Assembly (NCBI GenBank): GCA_944323935.1
Contig: CALUUJ010000002.1
Coordinates: 109,707 to 173,706 of the forward strand
DNA: 64,000 bases
Direction of reading: 5' to 3'
Origin: Candidatus Gastranaerophilales bacterium
Lineage (GTDB): Bacteria; Cyanobacteriota; Vampirovibrionia; Gastranaerophilales; Gastranaerophilaceae
Shown here: positions 44,702-54,669 of the stretch, piece by piece
Layout: the number at the start of each line of letters is the position of its first letter
How positions within the stretch are numbered: the stretch's first letter is position 1
Program-made: the position numbers and the translations under genes
The notes under the pieces: generated by a model
The model's input: only the letters and a program-made list of their open reading frames with translations
The model's database searches: none
What the model was told of the DNA's origin: nothing

Positions 44702-47242
44702 ATGAATATGGATTATAATTTCGTAAAAGATATATATGTGTCAATCGTAGACGGGTTAAAAGTTGATAATTCTATCCTGGAAAATTTTGTTGCGGATAGA
44801 GAAAATAGTTTTATATTAAAACATAATATTAAAGCCATTTCTCAGATTTTAAAATTTTTAAATTCTTCTGAAAATGTATTTATTTTAAATGGTTTTATGG
44901 GATCAGGCAAAACATATGTTGCAGATTGTATCCTTGATTTTATCAACGAAAATGTTTTAATTTTTAGAAATTCTTATCAAGAAGCAATAAATCTTGATGA
45001 TGTTTTATTATCAATGTTTAAGGATTTTTCTATATATCATAATGAAAAAAAAGTAGTACTTCCAAAAATTGAATCAAATATATTTTCGGAGAAGATTAAT
45101 GCCTATGTAAAATATTGTAATGCACCAATGCTTTTTATTTTTGATTCATTTGAAATAAATATGAGAAGTAAAGACACTCAGAATGATATTTTGGATTTCA
45201 TAAATTATCTTTCACATTTTTCAAAGGTAAAAATTATAATTTGTTCAAGAACATTTAAACAAAATGATTTAATATCAATAGATTCTTCTGTCTCATGCTC
45301 TTTGAATTCTTTAACAAAAGACGAAATGTATTTATACTTAGAAGAAAACGATATAAAAGGTAATAAATATGAAAGTGAGGAATTATACAAAGTTACACGA
45401 GGTCATTATTTATTATTAGAATTATCTGTATTAATAATGCAGATTTTAGATATTTCTTTGACTATATTTTCATCAGAATATAAAAAATCCGCAAAGAACT
45501 TTTTGGAATTTTTAATATCAAAACTTCTATATATATCATCAGATAAGTTTATAAAATTACTATTACTATTATCTGTAATAAGACATGGTGTAACATTTGA
45601 TTTTCTTACAAATCAAAATATATCTACAATTGAAGATATTGATTTCTTGCTTCAAAAACATATTATCACCGAAAAGTTTGGTAAATATTATTTAAAAGAC
45701 TATGTGAAAGCTGAATTTATAAAATCAGTAAATATAAGAACAAAAATAAAGGTCCACAAATATTTAATTGATGTTTATGAAGCAGAATTGCCTTTAAAGC
45801 CTTTTGACAGAGAATTATTCCTTTCTCGTATAACAATGAGACAAGAAATTGCTTTTCATAAAAAGAGAATAGGCTCTTTAGAAGAAGAATTAGAAAAAAG
45901 CGGTAAACCCAAATTAGCTGAAACGCAAGGATTTACTTTCTTGAGTTATGTTAGATCAAATAATCATCAAACTAATAGTGAAGATAAATCAGCTTCTTCT
46001 AAACGCTATATAAAAAACATAAAACCAAGAACTGAGAAAAATAAAAGATTTGAGCTTTCAAAAGAAGATTCTTTGTTGCTGAACACAACTAAACCAAAAG
46101 ACATTGTTGAAAAAAAACTTGAAGATATTGCAAATGCAGTGTTAAATCAAGATGAAAAAAAACAAGTTATAAAAGATATTAATGAAGTCCCTGATAGTAT
46201 GGATGATTATGTAGATATAGCACAAACATATGAGGAAGCTTATAATTTTTCTTCTGCAATTATGTATTATAAAAAAGCACTTACATATAAAAATGATGAA
46301 ATGTTCAATGTAAAAGAACCAATTATATATACTAAACTTGCAATATGTTACAAGCGTGTACAAGATTTAGATGAAGCTATAAGATTATATGAAAAAGTAT
46401 ACCAATTATATATGAAAAACTCACCGGATAAAGCTAATCAAATTCTTTTAAGTATTGCTCAAATATATTCAGAGGTATATAAATTTGATAAAGCAAAAGA
46501 AATTTATAAAAGGATTTTATATTCGCCAATAGGTGTATCATCCGATATGGTAGTTAGGGTTTATTTAGATTTATCAGAATTAGAGGATAATAATTCTGAT
46601 ATTGAATCCGCTGTAAAATATGCACAAAAGGCTTTATCTATGGCAGAAAAAATGAATGATAATTCATTGTTATGTGAATGTTACTTTAAGTATGCATTAT
46701 TACTTGATGATACAAATAATACGGATTTAGCTTTGAAATATTATTTAAGATGTGTACAAACCTCTGCGGATGTTGAAGTAAATTCTTATTTGGCTTCTGC
46801 ATATTCTAATTTGGCTGAAATATCAACAGATAGCAAAAATTTAACTGCTGCAAAAATGTATTATGAATTATCTATAAATGCTGATAAAAAACAGAATAAT
46901 TTTGAAGGACTTTATTATTCATATTCAAAATTGGCAGAAATATATAAGAGTGAAAATAAAGAGAAAATGTATGATTATCTAGTAAATGCTTTAGCTGTAG
47001 CTAAGAAACTTGATGATATAACATATGCTGTTTCCGGATATATTGAGATAGGCGATTATTATTTCGATGTGGTGGACTATAAACAAGCTTTAAAGTCTTA
47101 TATCTTGGCTCAATCATTAGTTCCTCAACATGGTGCGGAGGATTTGTATGCAAAAATTAATTTCAAAATTAATAAAATTAAAATGATTATTGGTGAATCA
47201 GAGTTTTTAATATTGTTAGATATAATAAAAAAGAAGAAATAA
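44702..47242 (+). CDS. STAND-like NTPase with C-terminal TPR repeats
   Basis: About 846 residues from ATG 44702; a GTG at 44681 or ATG at 44708 are also possible and none has a clear ribosome binding site. Counting from GTG: Walker A GFMGSGKT at 71-78, Walker B LFIFDSF at 151-157, sensor-like KIIICSRTF near 190, then a helical/winged region to ~360. A linker at ~380-470 is low-complexity. TPR repeats fill ~500-830 (ALTYKNDEMF, YYLRCVQTS). It resembles STAND signalling ATPases. The function is unknown. It overlaps rsmG by one base. Confidence 0.7.
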   Translation: MNMDYNFVKDIYVSIVDGLKVDNSILENFVADRENSFILKHNIKAISQILKFLNSSENVFILNGFMGSGKTYVADCILDFINENVLIFRNSYQEAINLDDVLLSMFKDFSIYHNEKKVVLPKIESNIFSEKINAYVKYCNAPMLFIFDSFEINMRSKDTQNDILDFINYLSHFSKVKIIICSRTFKQNDLISIDSSVSCSLNSLTKDEMYLYLEENDIKGNKYESEELYKVTRGHYLLLELSVLIMQILDISLTIFSSEYKKSAKNFLEFLISKLLYISSDKFIKLLLLLSVIRHGVTFDFLTNQNISTIEDIDFLLQKHIITEKFGKYYLKDYVKAEFIKSVNIRTKIKVHKYLIDVYEAELPLKPFDRELFLSRITMRQEIAFHKKRIGSLEEELEKSGKPKLAETQGFTFLSYVRSNNHQTNSEDKSASSKRYIKNIKPRTEKNKRFELSKEDSLLLNTTKPKDIVEKKLEDIANAVLNQDEKKQVIKDINEVPDSMDDYVDIAQTYEEAYNFSSAIMYYKKALTYKNDEMFNVKEPIIYTKLAICYKRVQDLDEAIRLYEKVYQLYMKNSPDKANQILLSIAQIYSEVYKFDKAKEIYKRILYSPIGVSSDMVVRVYLDLSELEDNNSDIESAVKYAQKALSMAEKMNDNSLLCECYFKYALLLDDTNNTDLALKYYLRCVQTSADVEVNSYLASAYSNLAEISTDSKNLTAAKMYYELSINADKKQNNFEGLYYSYSKLAEIYKSENKEKMYDYLVNALAVAKKLDDITYAVSGYIEIGDYYFDVVDYKQALKSYILAQSLVPQHGAEDLYAKINFKINKIKMIIGESEFLILLDIIKKKK

Positions 47243-47946
47243 TGTACGAAAAACTGGAACAATTAGGAATTAACATTGATGAAAAACAGAAAAAATTATT
47301 TTCTTCTTTTTCTGATTTATTTACTGAATATAATTCAAATATTAATTTGATAAGTAAGAATGATGTAAAATTTTTATTTCAAAAACATATATATGATAGT
47401 CTTGCATTTAATTTATTTTATGAAAAATATAGTTCTAAACAGCTTTTAAATATAATGGATATAGGTACTGGTGGAGGGTTTCCTGCTATTCCGATTGCCT
47501 TATTATACAAAAATATTGATGTAACTGCATTGGATTCAATAAATAAAAAAATTAATTTCATAAAAACAGTTATTGATAAATTAGAAATAAAAAATATAAA
47601 TCCTATATGTTCAAGAGTTGAAGAATTGCCTTTATCTATGAAAAGTTCCTTTGATGTTATAGTCTCAAGAGCAATGGCGGACTTAAGAGTTATACTTGAA
47701 TATGCTATTCCCTATTTGAAAATAGGCGGTTACTTTATTGCTTATAAATCTCAAAAAGCAGAAGAAGAAATTTATAATGCTAAAAATGCTCTGTTAAAAC
47801 TAAATTCTGTTGTTATTGACAGATTAGAATATTCTCTTCCGCTTAACGAAGAAAATAAACGAGTTCTACTTGTTATAAAAAAAGAAAAAGATATTTCTCC
47901 TATTTATCCGAGAAAAAACGGACAGGTTAAAAAGACTCCGTTATAG
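47242..47946 (+). CDS. rsmG: 16S rRNA (guanine527-N7)-methyltransferase RsmG
   Basis: 234 residues. The SAM-binding fold shows NIMDIGTGGGFPAIPIAL (~70-88) and ALDSINKKINFIK, with the family opening YNSNINLIS. The catalytic region VSRAMADLRVILEYA is typical. The ATG overlaps the preceding stop (TAATG), so translation is probably coupled. Its 3' end overlaps the convergent bioD by 20 nt. Confidence 0.95.
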   Translation: MYEKLEQLGINIDEKQKKLFSSFSDLFTEYNSNINLISKNDVKFLFQKHIYDSLAFNLFYEKYSSKQLLNIMDIGTGGGFPAIPIALLYKNIDVTALDSINKKINFIKTVIDKLEIKNINPICSRVEELPLSMKSSFDVIVSRAMADLRVILEYAIPYLKIGGYFIAYKSQKAEEEIYNAKNALLKLNSVVIDRLEYSLPLNEENKRVLLVIKKEKDISPIYPRKNGQVKKTPL

Positions 47947-48589
47947 GTTTAAATGCTTCTAAAATCTTCTTATTATCTATTTCTTTTATAGAGCCTATTA
48001 TATTTATATCTGTGTATCTTTTTAGTTCTTCAATGAAATTTTTTGTTGCTAAATCTTCAGTTTCGTTTGGAATTTTATTTACAATAATACCTTTAATTGG
48101 TATGTTATTAGTTTTTGCATAATGTATAGTTAATAGTGTATGATTTAGTCTGCCTAAAAATGGTACAGTGACTATAATAATCGGTATGTTTAATTCTTTT
48201 ATCAAATCTGCACAAAGAAAATCATCCGTAGCGGGAGCTAATAATCCACCGGCACCTTCAACAAAAGTTATATCATTTCCTTTTGAAAAAGATTTAAAAT
48301 CTTCTTTGATTTTATTTATATCAATTTTAACGCCCGATAATCTTGCAGCTAAAGCCGGAGATACTTCTCCTTTTAACAGATAGGAACATTTTGTTTTTAT
48401 ATTTTGTGAAAGTACTTTTATTGCTTCTAAATCGGGAGCTAATAATCCTTTATTTGATTCTATAGCACCTGATTGCAAAGGCTTGAAAACTCCGACTTTT
48501 TTACGGCTGTTTTCAAATGCTAATGCTAGACCTTTTGTAATAAAAGTTTTTCCTATATCTGTGTCAATTCCGGTTATAAAATATTCCAT
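47927..48589 (-). CDS. bioD: Dethiobiotin synthetase BioD
   Basis: It closes the ureido ring of dethiobiotin with CO2 and ATP. 220 residues: P-loop GIDTDIGKTFITKGLA at the start, KPLQSGA, and EGAGGLLAPATDD. Length is standard. It begins 2 nt after bioA ends, and together they form a bioA-bioD unit; bioB and bioF are not in the window. Confidence 0.95.
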   Translation of the reverse strand: MEYFITGIDTDIGKTFITKGLALAFENSRKKVGVFKPLQSGAIESNKGLLAPDLEAIKVLSQNIKTKCSYLLKGEVSPALAARLSGVKIDINKIKEDFKSFSKGNDITFVEGAGGLLAPATDDFLCADLIKELNIPIIIVTVPFLGRLNHTLLTIHYAKTNNIPIKGIIVNKIPNETEDLATKNFIEELKRYTDINIIGSIKEIDNKKILEAFKPITESF

Positions 48590-48591
48590 TT

Positions 48592-49956
48592 TTACTCCTT
48601 ATAAGGTAGAACCTTGTTTAAAGCTTTGTAGGCAATATCTGTTAGCTTTTCTATTTCTTTTTCAGTAATAATATAAGGCGTTATAAAATAAATGCAGTTC
48701 CACATAGGTCTAAGGATTGCGCCCAGTTTTAGCCCTTCAATATAAATCTTTTTACCTATGCCTTCTTCATACTTAAAAGGTTCTTTTGTTTCTTTGTTTT
48801 TAACAAGTTCAACTGCACAAATCATGCCTGTTTGCCTTATATCACCAACATTTGGATGATTTTTGAATTTTTCAAGTTCTTTTGAAAATTTTGCAATTTT
48901 GGGTTTCAAATACTCTTCAATGTTCATTTCTTCAAGAATTTTAAGATTTTCAAGTGCAACAGCAAGAGCTAACGGATAGGCAGTATAGCTGTGACCGTGA
49001 TAAAAAGTTTTATATCCGTCTAAATCATCATCATAAAAGGCATTATAGATTTCGTCCGTTGTAACTGTTACGGATAAAGGCATATATCCTGCTGTTATAC
49101 CTTTAGCGGCACAAATGATGTCAGGTACAATTCCGGCGTGTTCATACGCAAATAGTTTACCTGTTCTATAAAATCCCATTGCTACTTCGTCATCAATTAA
49201 AAGAATATTATATTTATCACAAATATCTCTTAATTTTGTAATGTATTTGGGCGGATACATAATCATTCCGCCTGCAGCTTGAACTAAAGGTTCAATTATA
49301 ATACCTGCAATTTTATTGGCTTCTTCCTTTAATATATTTTCTACAGAACCTAAACATTCACAATTGCATGTTTCTTTATTGCAATTCATAGGACATCTGT
49401 AACAATAAGGACTCTCTGCTTGTCTTATTTCAAAAAGCAAAGGCTTATATAATTTGTGGTACATATCAATACCGCCAACAGAAATCGCTCCAAGCGTGTC
49501 ACCGTGATATGAATTCTTCAATGCTATAAATTTTTTCTTCTCCGGATGCCCTTTTAAAACTTGGTATTGATATGCCATTTTAAGAGCTACTTCAACAGCT
49601 GTAGAGCCATTATCGGAGAAAAAAACATGTTTCAATTTATTATTTAACATTGAAATTAGTTTTTTTGAGAATTTTATAACAGGTTCATGTGAAAATCCGC
49701 CAAAAATCACGTGTTCTATTTTCTTAGATTGTTTATATATTGTTTTGTTTATTCTTTTATTAGAGTGACCGAGTGTATTTACCCACCAAGATGAAACAGC
49801 ATCTATATATTTATTTCCGTCAATATCTTCTAAATATATGCCCTTCCCCTTTTTTATGATAATCGGTTTATTATTGACATCTTCTAATGATTTCATTTGT
49901 GTAAAAGGACGCCAAATATACTTAAAATCGTCGTCTAAGAGCTGTTGTTTGTTCAT
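48592..49956 (-). CDS. bioA: Adenosylmethionine-8-amino-7-oxononanoate aminotransferase BioA
   Basis: A PLP aminotransferase making DAPA for biotin. The start is placed at 49956 (454 aa): GGAAGG lies ~10 nt ahead of it, whereas the ATG at 49977 would lie upstream of that site. Motifs: YIWRPFTQMK, SSWWVNTLGHS, SYHGDTLGAIS, IDDEVAMGF, and the PLP lysine in CAAKGIT. A Cys-rich insert (YCYRCPMNCNKETCNCEC) is also common in many BioA proteins. Confidence 0.95.
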   Translation of the reverse strand: MNKQQLLDDDFKYIWRPFTQMKSLEDVNNKPIIIKKGKGIYLEDIDGNKYIDAVSSWWVNTLGHSNKRINKTIYKQSKKIEHVIFGGFSHEPVIKFSKKLISMLNNKLKHVFFSDNGSTAVEVALKMAYQYQVLKGHPEKKKFIALKNSYHGDTLGAISVGGIDMYHKLYKPLLFEIRQAESPYCYRCPMNCNKETCNCECLGSVENILKEEANKIAGIIIEPLVQAAGGMIMYPPKYITKLRDICDKYNILLIDDEVAMGFYRTGKLFAYEHAGIVPDIICAAKGITAGYMPLSVTVTTDEIYNAFYDDDLDGYKTFYHGHSYTAYPLALAVALENLKILEEMNIEEYLKPKIAKFSKELEKFKNHPNVGDIRQTGMICAVELVKNKETKEPFKYEEGIGKKIYIEGLKLGAILRPMWNCIYFITPYIITEKEIEKLTDIAYKALNKVLPYKE

Positions 49957-50025
49957 TTTGAAACATCCTTCCTTCATACTATTTTTATTATAGTACGAAG
50001 AAAAAATTTGAAATTAAATTAAATT

Positions 50026-50514
50026 CTATATCCCAAGTTCTGCTCTGGTACTTTGTGCTAGTAAGTCCATTGCGCTAAGAATTGATGATTCTCCCGTAGT
50101 TATATTTTTAAATTCGTTTTTTAATATTTCAAGTTCTGATCTTAAAACATTTATATTTGAATTGTTGCTATTTTCTTCAAGCTCTTTTAGTCGCTCTTCT
50201 ATTTTTACAAAAATTGTTTCAATATTCTCATTTTTACTAACATTAATTCCGAGTTTTCTTGCTAAATTTTTGATTCTTTCAAATAACTTTTCTTCTTGAC
50301 TTCCTGAACTGCTTACAATAATTACTTCTGTTTTCTCTGATTTTTTTGCTTCTTCTTCTTTTATTATTCTTTTTGCTTCTGTCTCTGAAGAAACACTAGA
50401 TATATCGATATTAAGAGCTTCTAGTTTTTTCTTCGTTGAGGCAGATAATTCATCTTTTTTATTTATAGAACTATTTGTTGAATCTATTGCTGATATTGAA
50501 TAAATAGAAGACAT
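50026..50514 (-). CDS. Coiled-coil protein, unknown (162 aa)
   Basis: A hydrophilic protein without signal peptide. The N-terminal half is Ser/Lys-rich (SASTKKKLEALNIDISS, then EAKRIIKEEE). The C-terminal half is coiled coil (IKNLARKLGINVS, LKELEENSNN, ELEILKNEFKN), ending LLAQSTRAELGI. I do not recognise a family. The start is followed by MSSIYSISAIDS, a low-complexity opening seen in other unknown proteins here. Divergent from the 50666 gene. Confidence 0.6.
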   Translation of the reverse strand: MSSIYSISAIDSTNSSINKKDELSASTKKKLEALNIDISSVSSETEAKRIIKEEEAKKSEKTEVIIVSSSGSQEEKLFERIKNLARKLGINVSKNENIETIFVKIEERLKELEENSNNSNINVLRSELEILKNEFKNITTGESSILSAMDLLAQSTRAELGI

Positions 50515-50665
50515 AGTTTTTCCTCGTATAAGGTTATATACAAAATATATATCGTCCTTTTGTCTAAACTCTTTAATATTATTTACAAAAGTTTACATCT
50601 TGCTTCTATGAATCAAATTTATAATTACTTTTTTATTTATTATTATTGTAAAGTAAGGAAAATTT

Positions 50666-52387
50666 ATGAATTGTATTGATGTTACTAATTCGATATATAA
50701 AATAAATATAGGTTTTTATCAGATTTCATCAGACAAAAAGGCTGATTTATCTACAGATAAATTGTCTGTAGATAGTATGTTGAGTCCTTATAACTCAGAA
50801 AATCTAAGAGCAAATTATGCGCCAGTATCATTTAAAGGTAATGCTCCAAGAATTACAAATGCATATATTATTACAGGTGAAAAAGAAGACCTTCCATTGT
50901 TAGTAACGAAAAAGAATGATTCGTATGTTATTGATTTTGATTCACAAACAGAAATAATATACGGAGTAGATGCCATTAAGTATTTAGATAATACAAATGA
51001 TTTTCATTATGATACTCAGGTAATATTTCCAAAAAAGTCAGAAGGTGTTTTACATATTAATGGAAAAGAAATTCCATTGCCCGAAAATTCTGCAGTTATG
51101 ATAAATGCAAGTACAAAGGCAAATGTTGAAGTAAAAAAAGGTTTCCCGATGATGATAATCTCTAAAAAAGATTACGATTGGTATGAACGCTATGCTAAAG
51201 ATGCTAAAGATATAAATATAAGAAACAAATTTTTAGAACTAATATATTATAATTCACATTTGTATAATGGTGAATTCACTCCGAATGTTTTATTACCAGA
51301 AAAGTTAAGGGACGAGGAATTTTTAAAAACTATTTCTATTGATAAATGGGCAGTAAGAAATAATTTAGTAAATGAACTATATGCTAAAAAAGATTCATTG
51401 GATGAGCAAGATAGAAAAACTGTTGAGTTTATAAAGGGTTTGATGGATAAACTTTATCAAAAGCAGATGATATCCCCAAAAGATGATGGTTATGTAAGAT
51501 TTGTAGCTCTTTATAATGTAGATTATATGAAATCTTATTTAGAGGATAATGGTTTTTGTGAAGAAGAAATAAAATTATTATTACCAATATATGATCAAGC
51601 AAGGCAGGTTCGTATGGATGCAAAGTTTTCACATAGAAATCCTGTTAAAGATTATAGTCCTGACCTTGTTGAAAAAATGAAAGAGAAAGGAATTTTATAT
51701 TCAAATAAAAAAGATTCTGATAAGTGGATATATTGGCGTGAATGTTTCGGAAATGAAGAATCTTTGAGGAAAAGACTTTCTCAAGAAGGCTTCACATCTG
51801 AGGAACAAGATCAAGTTGTCAAAAATTGGCATTCTGCAAATAACACTGGTTTCGATGTCAGTGGTTTAAAATTTATTAATGAAAATGTTGCTGTGTATAA
51901 TCTTAATGACAAGTTAAATAATTGGACCCATGAAAAAACAAATTGGGTAACAAATTCAACTTCAATTGCTTCCAGTGAAGGAAAATCTCATTTTATAGGT
52001 GTTTCAATGGTTCAAACTGATGAAAAAAGACCGATTAAAATGTCTGAATTAAGAAGAGAAGAAAAGTTACATGCACATCCAAATCTTGAAGAAAAACGTC
52101 AAACGGAAATATATGTTATTACAAGTGGTGCTGCTGCACTTAATGTCGTTAAAGATGGTAAAAGTTGTGTTAAAATTTTAAAAGAAGGAGAATTAGCTGT
52201 AGTAGGCCCCGGTGTTGCACATTGTGTTAATTCAGTATTAGGTGAATATGAACATATTGTTGCACAAGTTCCTTCTGCTTTTCAGTACGGATACAGCTTT
52301 AAATCTATTGTCGATAAACCTGAAGATTATAATGAAGAATTATTGCAGAAAAAAGCATTTGAAGAATTAGAAAAGATATCTGGCTAG
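50666..52387 (+). CDS. Unknown protein with N-terminal VSFKGN box and C-terminal cupin
   Basis: 573 residues. An N-terminal ~50-residue low-complexity region ends in APVSFKGN, a box recurring at the start of Gastranaerophilales-type proteins I know of. The middle is unrecognised (LLPIYDQARQVRMDAKFS). The C-terminal ~110 residues are cupin-like: EIYVITSGAAALNVV, KEGELAVVGPGVAH and EYEHIVAQVP, with His residues placed as metal ligands in the second box. Sugar or small-molecule binding is plausible. AAGGAAAA precedes the ATG. It adjoins the glycan locus but is separated by a 140-nt gap. Confidence 0.6.
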   Translation: MNCIDVTNSIYKINIGFYQISSDKKADLSTDKLSVDSMLSPYNSENLRANYAPVSFKGNAPRITNAYIITGEKEDLPLLVTKKNDSYVIDFDSQTEIIYGVDAIKYLDNTNDFHYDTQVIFPKKSEGVLHINGKEIPLPENSAVMINASTKANVEVKKGFPMMIISKKDYDWYERYAKDAKDINIRNKFLELIYYNSHLYNGEFTPNVLLPEKLRDEEFLKTISIDKWAVRNNLVNELYAKKDSLDEQDRKTVEFIKGLMDKLYQKQMISPKDDGYVRFVALYNVDYMKSYLEDNGFCEEEIKLLLPIYDQARQVRMDAKFSHRNPVKDYSPDLVEKMKEKGILYSNKKDSDKWIYWRECFGNEESLRKRLSQEGFTSEEQDQVVKNWHSANNTGFDVSGLKFINENVAVYNLNDKLNNWTHEKTNWVTNSTSIASSEGKSHFIGVSMVQTDEKRPIKMSELRREEKLHAHPNLEEKRQTEIYVITSGAAALNVVKDGKSCVKILKEGELAVVGPGVAHCVNSVLGEYEHIVAQVPSAFQYGYSFKSIVDKPEDYNEELLQKKAFEELEKISG

Positions 52388-52527
52388 ATAAATAAAAAAA
52401 ATTAAAATTTAGACAATTAGTATTAGTTATATAGTTTATTGTATTATTAATGTTTTTGTCTAATAATTATAAAATTGGTGAATATAATTATATGGGCATA
52501 ACAGAGTAAGTAGAAGTTATATCAAAT

Positions 52528-53466
52528 ATGCATAAACAGATTTATTCATTAGAAAAGATTGAAGAACTAAAATATAATGGTAAAGTAGATAAACCAAAGG
52601 TTTCTATTATAGTGCCTGTATATAATGCTGAAAAATATATCGAAAGATGTTTGTATTATTTATTAGCACAAACAATAAAAGAAATAGAAATAATAATTGT
52701 AAACGATGGATCTACTGATAATACAACAACAATTATAAGAAAAATTGCTGCTATGGATTCTCGTATTAGACTTCTTGAGCAAGAAAATAAATTGCAAGGT
52801 GCGGCAAGAAATAGAGCTATATTAATTGCACAAGGAGAATATATTGGATTTTGTGATGCAGATGACTATGTAGATTATGAATACTATGAAAAATTATATA
52901 ATTCTGCTAAAAAATATGATTCAGATGTTGTATTAGCAGAAAATGTGCGTGTTAGTGATAAAAAGTATAAACCTCGTTTAAATATTGCAAAAGAAGAAGT
53001 ATTTGTTGATATTATTGATAAGTTTAAAGCTTGTAATCAAAAAAAGAACGAATGTCCTACAAATAAAATTTATAGGACTTCATATATAATTCAAAATGGA
53101 ATATTTTTTCCTGAAGGAGTTTATTGTGAGGATAAACTTTTCTCTATAAAATCGGTATATTACGCAAATAAAATAGTAACTGTTCCTAATATACACTATT
53201 ATTACTGGGAGAATCCGGATTCAACTGTGAATTCAAAGAAAACAAAGAAACATATCCAAGACAGATGTAATGCAAAAAAAGCTGTTTTATCATTTGTTAA
53301 AGAAAAAAAGATACCGGTAGAGAATTGGTATTTTAAAGCTGAAAAGAAAAGAATTGGGTTCTATCATTTTCCTCTTTTGGTAATACAAGAGAGTACAGAA
53401 TCGGAAAAATGGTTTTTGTTTGGTTTTATTTGTATACATGAAAAGATATTGATTAATAAAAAATAG
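52528..53466 (+). CDS. Family 2 glycosyltransferase A
   Basis: 312 residues, GT-A fold: PKVSIIVPVYNAEKYI (~27-42), IVNDGSTDNT and the metal-binding CDADDYVD. The C-terminal part has the KIYRTSYI and EDKLFSIKSVYYA stretch typical of such enzymes. A possible -10 TATAAT lies at 52483-52488. It opens the surface-polysaccharide locus. Donor and acceptor cannot be read from sequence. Confidence 0.88.
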   Translation: MHKQIYSLEKIEELKYNGKVDKPKVSIIVPVYNAEKYIERCLYYLLAQTIKEIEIIIVNDGSTDNTTTIIRKIAAMDSRIRLLEQENKLQGAARNRAILIAQGEYIGFCDADDYVDYEYYEKLYNSAKKYDSDVVLAENVRVSDKKYKPRLNIAKEEVFVDIIDKFKACNQKKNECPTNKIYRTSYIIQNGIFFPEGVYCEDKLFSIKSVYYANKIVTVPNIHYYYWENPDSTVNSKKTKKHIQDRCNAKKAVLSFVKEKKIPVENWYFKAEKKRIGFYHFPLLVIQESTESEKWFLFGFICIHEKILINKK

Positions 53467-53508
53467 AAATTTTGTTATATCATTTAATATGTATAAATAG
53501 AGGTTATT

Positions 53509-54669
53509 ATGGTAGAAAAGTCAGAGGGAAATAATTGCAACATTGTAGTTGGCTGTGGTATTTCAGGCGCTGTTATTGCAAATATGCTTGCGACAAGATT
53601 TAATGAAAAGGTCATAATAATCGAGAAAAAGAATCATATTGCTGGTAGTTGTTTTGATTATAGAGATGATAACGGAATTTGTATACATAAATATGGTTCT
53701 CATATTTTTCATACAAATAGTGATATTGTATGGGAATATTTATCTCAGTTCTCTGAATTTAATAGCTATGAACATAGAGTTCTTGCTTTAATTGATGGAT
53801 TAGAAGTAAATATTCCTTTTAATTTTAATTCTTTATATCAGGTTTTTTCTAAAGAGCTGGCATTAAAGTTAGAAAAAAATTTATTAGAAAACTATGATTA
53901 TAATTCTAAAGTTCCGATTTTAGAACTCAAAAAACATGAAGATAAAGACTTAAATTTTCTTGCTGATTTTATCTATAAAAAAGTTTTTTTAGAATATACG
54001 AAAAAACAATGGGGAATATTGCCTGAAGAAATTGATCCGTCTATTATGGCCAGAGTTCCTGTATACATAGGAAATGATAACAGGTATTTCCAAGATAAAT
54101 ATCAAGGAATACCAATAGATGGGTATACAGAGTTAATAAAGAAAATGATTACTCATCCCAATATAACTGTAATGTTAAATACAGATTATAAGAATATAAA
54201 ATTAAAATATAAAAGACTATTTTATACAGGTTCCATTGATGAATTTTTTGATTATAAATACGGGAAACTTCCTTACAGAAGTCTAAGATTTGAATTTGAA
54301 GAATATAATAAAGAATTTTATCAGAAAACAGCAGTTGTTAATTATACGACAAGTGAGGAATATACAAGAGTACATGAATATAAGTATTATTTAAATGATA
54401 AGTCTGATAAAACAGTAATAGTAAAAGAATATTCTGAAGCTTTTGAAGAGGGAAAAAACGAGAGATATTATCCGATAGTTAACGAAAAAAATATTTTGTT
54501 GTATAATATGTACTTAGAGGATGCAAAAAAGATAAAAAATCTTTGGTTCTTGGGTAGGTTAGGTGATTATAAATATTACGATATAGACAAAGCAATTATT
54601 AGGGCAATCAGTCTAATTGAGGAAATTCAAGAAAATGATAAAAGTTTCAATAATAGTTCCAATCTATAA
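53509..54669 (+). CDS. glf: UDP-galactopyranose mutase
   Basis: It converts UDP-galactopyranose to UDP-galactofuranose using reduced FAD. 386 residues: FAD fold VVGCGISGAVIANMLA (~14-30), IEKKNHIAGSC, HKYGSHIFHTN, and the active-site region YIGNDNRYFQDKYQGIP. C-terminal WFLGRLGDYKYYDIDKAI also matches. AGAGG precedes the ATG. This indicates Galf in the cell-surface glycan. The 3' end overlaps the next transferase gene. Confidence 0.95.
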   Translation: MVEKSEGNNCNIVVGCGISGAVIANMLATRFNEKVIIIEKKNHIAGSCFDYRDDNGICIHKYGSHIFHTNSDIVWEYLSQFSEFNSYEHRVLALIDGLEVNIPFNFNSLYQVFSKELALKLEKNLLENYDYNSKVPILELKKHEDKDLNFLADFIYKKVFLEYTKKQWGILPEEIDPSIMARVPVYIGNDNRYFQDKYQGIPIDGYTELIKKMITHPNITVMLNTDYKNIKLKYKRLFYTGSIDEFFDYKYGKLPYRSLRFEFEEYNKEFYQKTAVVNYTTSEEYTRVHEYKYYLNDKSDKTVIVKEYSEAFEEGKNERYYPIVNEKNILLYNMYLEDAKKIKNLWFLGRLGDYKYYDIDKAIIRAISLIEEIQENDKSFNNSSNL

